Program-made: the position numbers and the translations under genes
The notes under the pieces: generated by a model
Seen by the model: the letters and a program-made list of their open reading frames with translations, nothing else
Told to the model about the DNA's origin: nothing
The model's database searches: none
Shown: positions 63,370-64,000 of the stretch, one piece after another
How positions within the stretch are numbered: the first letter of the stretch is position 1
Layout: each line of letters opens with the position of its first letter
Assembly (NCBI GenBank): GCA_024138025.1
Contig: JAMXBD010001599.1
Coordinates: 62,001-126,000 of the forward strand
Direction of reading: 5' to 3'
Length of the DNA stretch: 64,000 bases
From: Combretum micranthum
Lineage: Eukaryota; Streptophyta; Magnoliopsida; Myrtales; Combretaceae

Positions 63370-63600
63370 ATATTTTATTTTAATTTTTAATAATTTGATA
63401 CCGCATCTTTAGATTTTGGTAAATTAAAATTTGTATATCCAAAGTACATACAATCTAATGTCTTTATTAAATAATATGATAATAGATATTTATTTTGATT
63501 AAGAGATAATAGTAGATCGAGTGTTTATACTTTCTCTTTTTTGCTATAATTTGCCAAAAGCTAAAGATGCAGCACTAAATTGCAAAAGAATTGATGGGAA
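63370..63600. repeat. small inverted-repeat element (MITE-like)
   Basis: Arms at about 63392-63426 and 63548-63582: left 'gcatctttagattttggtaa' matches the complement of the right arm 'gcatctttagcttttggcaa'. The centre is AT-rich and non-coding. The style is that of short Mutator-type MITEs; the flanking duplication was not resolved. Confidence 0.6.
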
Positions 63601-64000
63601 AAAGAAATTAATATTATTAATTTTTTGAAAAAATTGCAAAAATATCATTAAGACGAAAATACTCTCAATTTTAGACAAGTTAGCCTCGTTTCTTGAATAA
63701 ACATGGTAGTAAGTGGTAGATACGAGATTAAATATAATAAAATGATCTCATTTCTCCAAGTAACAAGGTTATGTACCTAGCTCACCACCGTTTGGTCCTT
63801 CATCTCCTGCATCCTTTCATATTAGAGTACTCACCCTCAAAACTAATAGCTTCTCGAATGTTGAAGCTCCTAATTTGTTTAGAATCACGTCCCCTAACCC
63901 CCATCTTAGGCTTTTCTGGCTTCTCTTCTTCTATGAGTTAATCAAATATGAATTTGTGAATGATAGAACAAATTTAAAATAAAAGAAAATAATAAAAATC
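63601..64000. other. window-end DNA, no gene seen
   Basis: A less AT-rich, C-rich stretch at 63775-63930 might be the start of a gene outside the window, but no start codon context, splice site or domain supports it. Confidence 0.4.

Overview
This is a stretch of AT-rich nuclear plant DNA, most likely from a eudicot. It holds split genes with GT-AG introns, plant-specific gene families, long homopolymer and TA/GA/CTT tracts, and many nested plant transposons. The species cannot be told from the sequence. Only two genes look like real host genes. No bacterial operon, CRISPR array, or convincing tRNA or rRNA gene was seen.

Layout. 1-3.2 kb is gene-free upstream DNA with a foldback MITE. 3.2-7.5 kb (+) is an intact six-exon receptor-like cytoplasmic kinase gene (RLCK-VII/PBL type, 363 aa) with a predicted myristoylation signal. 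8.2-8.6 kb is a small hAT-type MITE with a perfect 8-bp target duplication. 8.6-13.6 kb is gene-free and includes a ~290-bp tandem repeat. 13.7-17.0 kb (-) is a MuDR-derived, MUSTANG-like transposase gene with a 5'UTR intron. It keeps DDE, SWIM and CCHC motifs, but its N-terminal half carries three apparent frameshifts. 19.5-20.5 kb is a long-TIR Mutator-like element. 21.7-26.8 kb is a decayed hAT transposon with a RICESLEEPER-like pseudogene and a second hAT MITE nested in it. 26.8-31.2 kb is gene-free.

The right half is a retrotransposon graveyard. Two related ~3.6-kb solo LTRs lie in opposite orientation at 31.2-34.9 kb (+) and 52.2-55.8 kb (-). A complete non-autonomous LTR element lies at 38.4-48.7 kb, with target duplication AAGTT, ~2.5-kb LTRs, a primer-binding site and a polypurine tract. 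It encodes no gag-pol, and the 3' part of its interior is a series of different tandem-repeat arrays; it looks like a Tat/Ogre-lineage derivative. A dead Ty1/copia element starts near 49.0 kb and is broken by a 283-bp Mutator-type MITE, by about 8 kb of later insertions (including the minus-strand solo LTR and a 915-bp hAT MITE) and by a ~370-bp repeat; its reverse transcriptase resumes at 58.9-60.6 kb. A MuDR transposase relic (-) follows at 60.7-61.8 kb. The end of the window holds another small inverted-repeat element.

The two host genes have no visible functional link. I found no strong candidate for a wholly new biological system. The most unusual item is the non-coding LTR element, for its stacked repeat arrays, the GATC-rich array in its LTRs and the partial copy of its own primer-binding site. 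The many single-base indels in the LTR pair and in the transposase gene may be sequencing or assembly error rather than biology.
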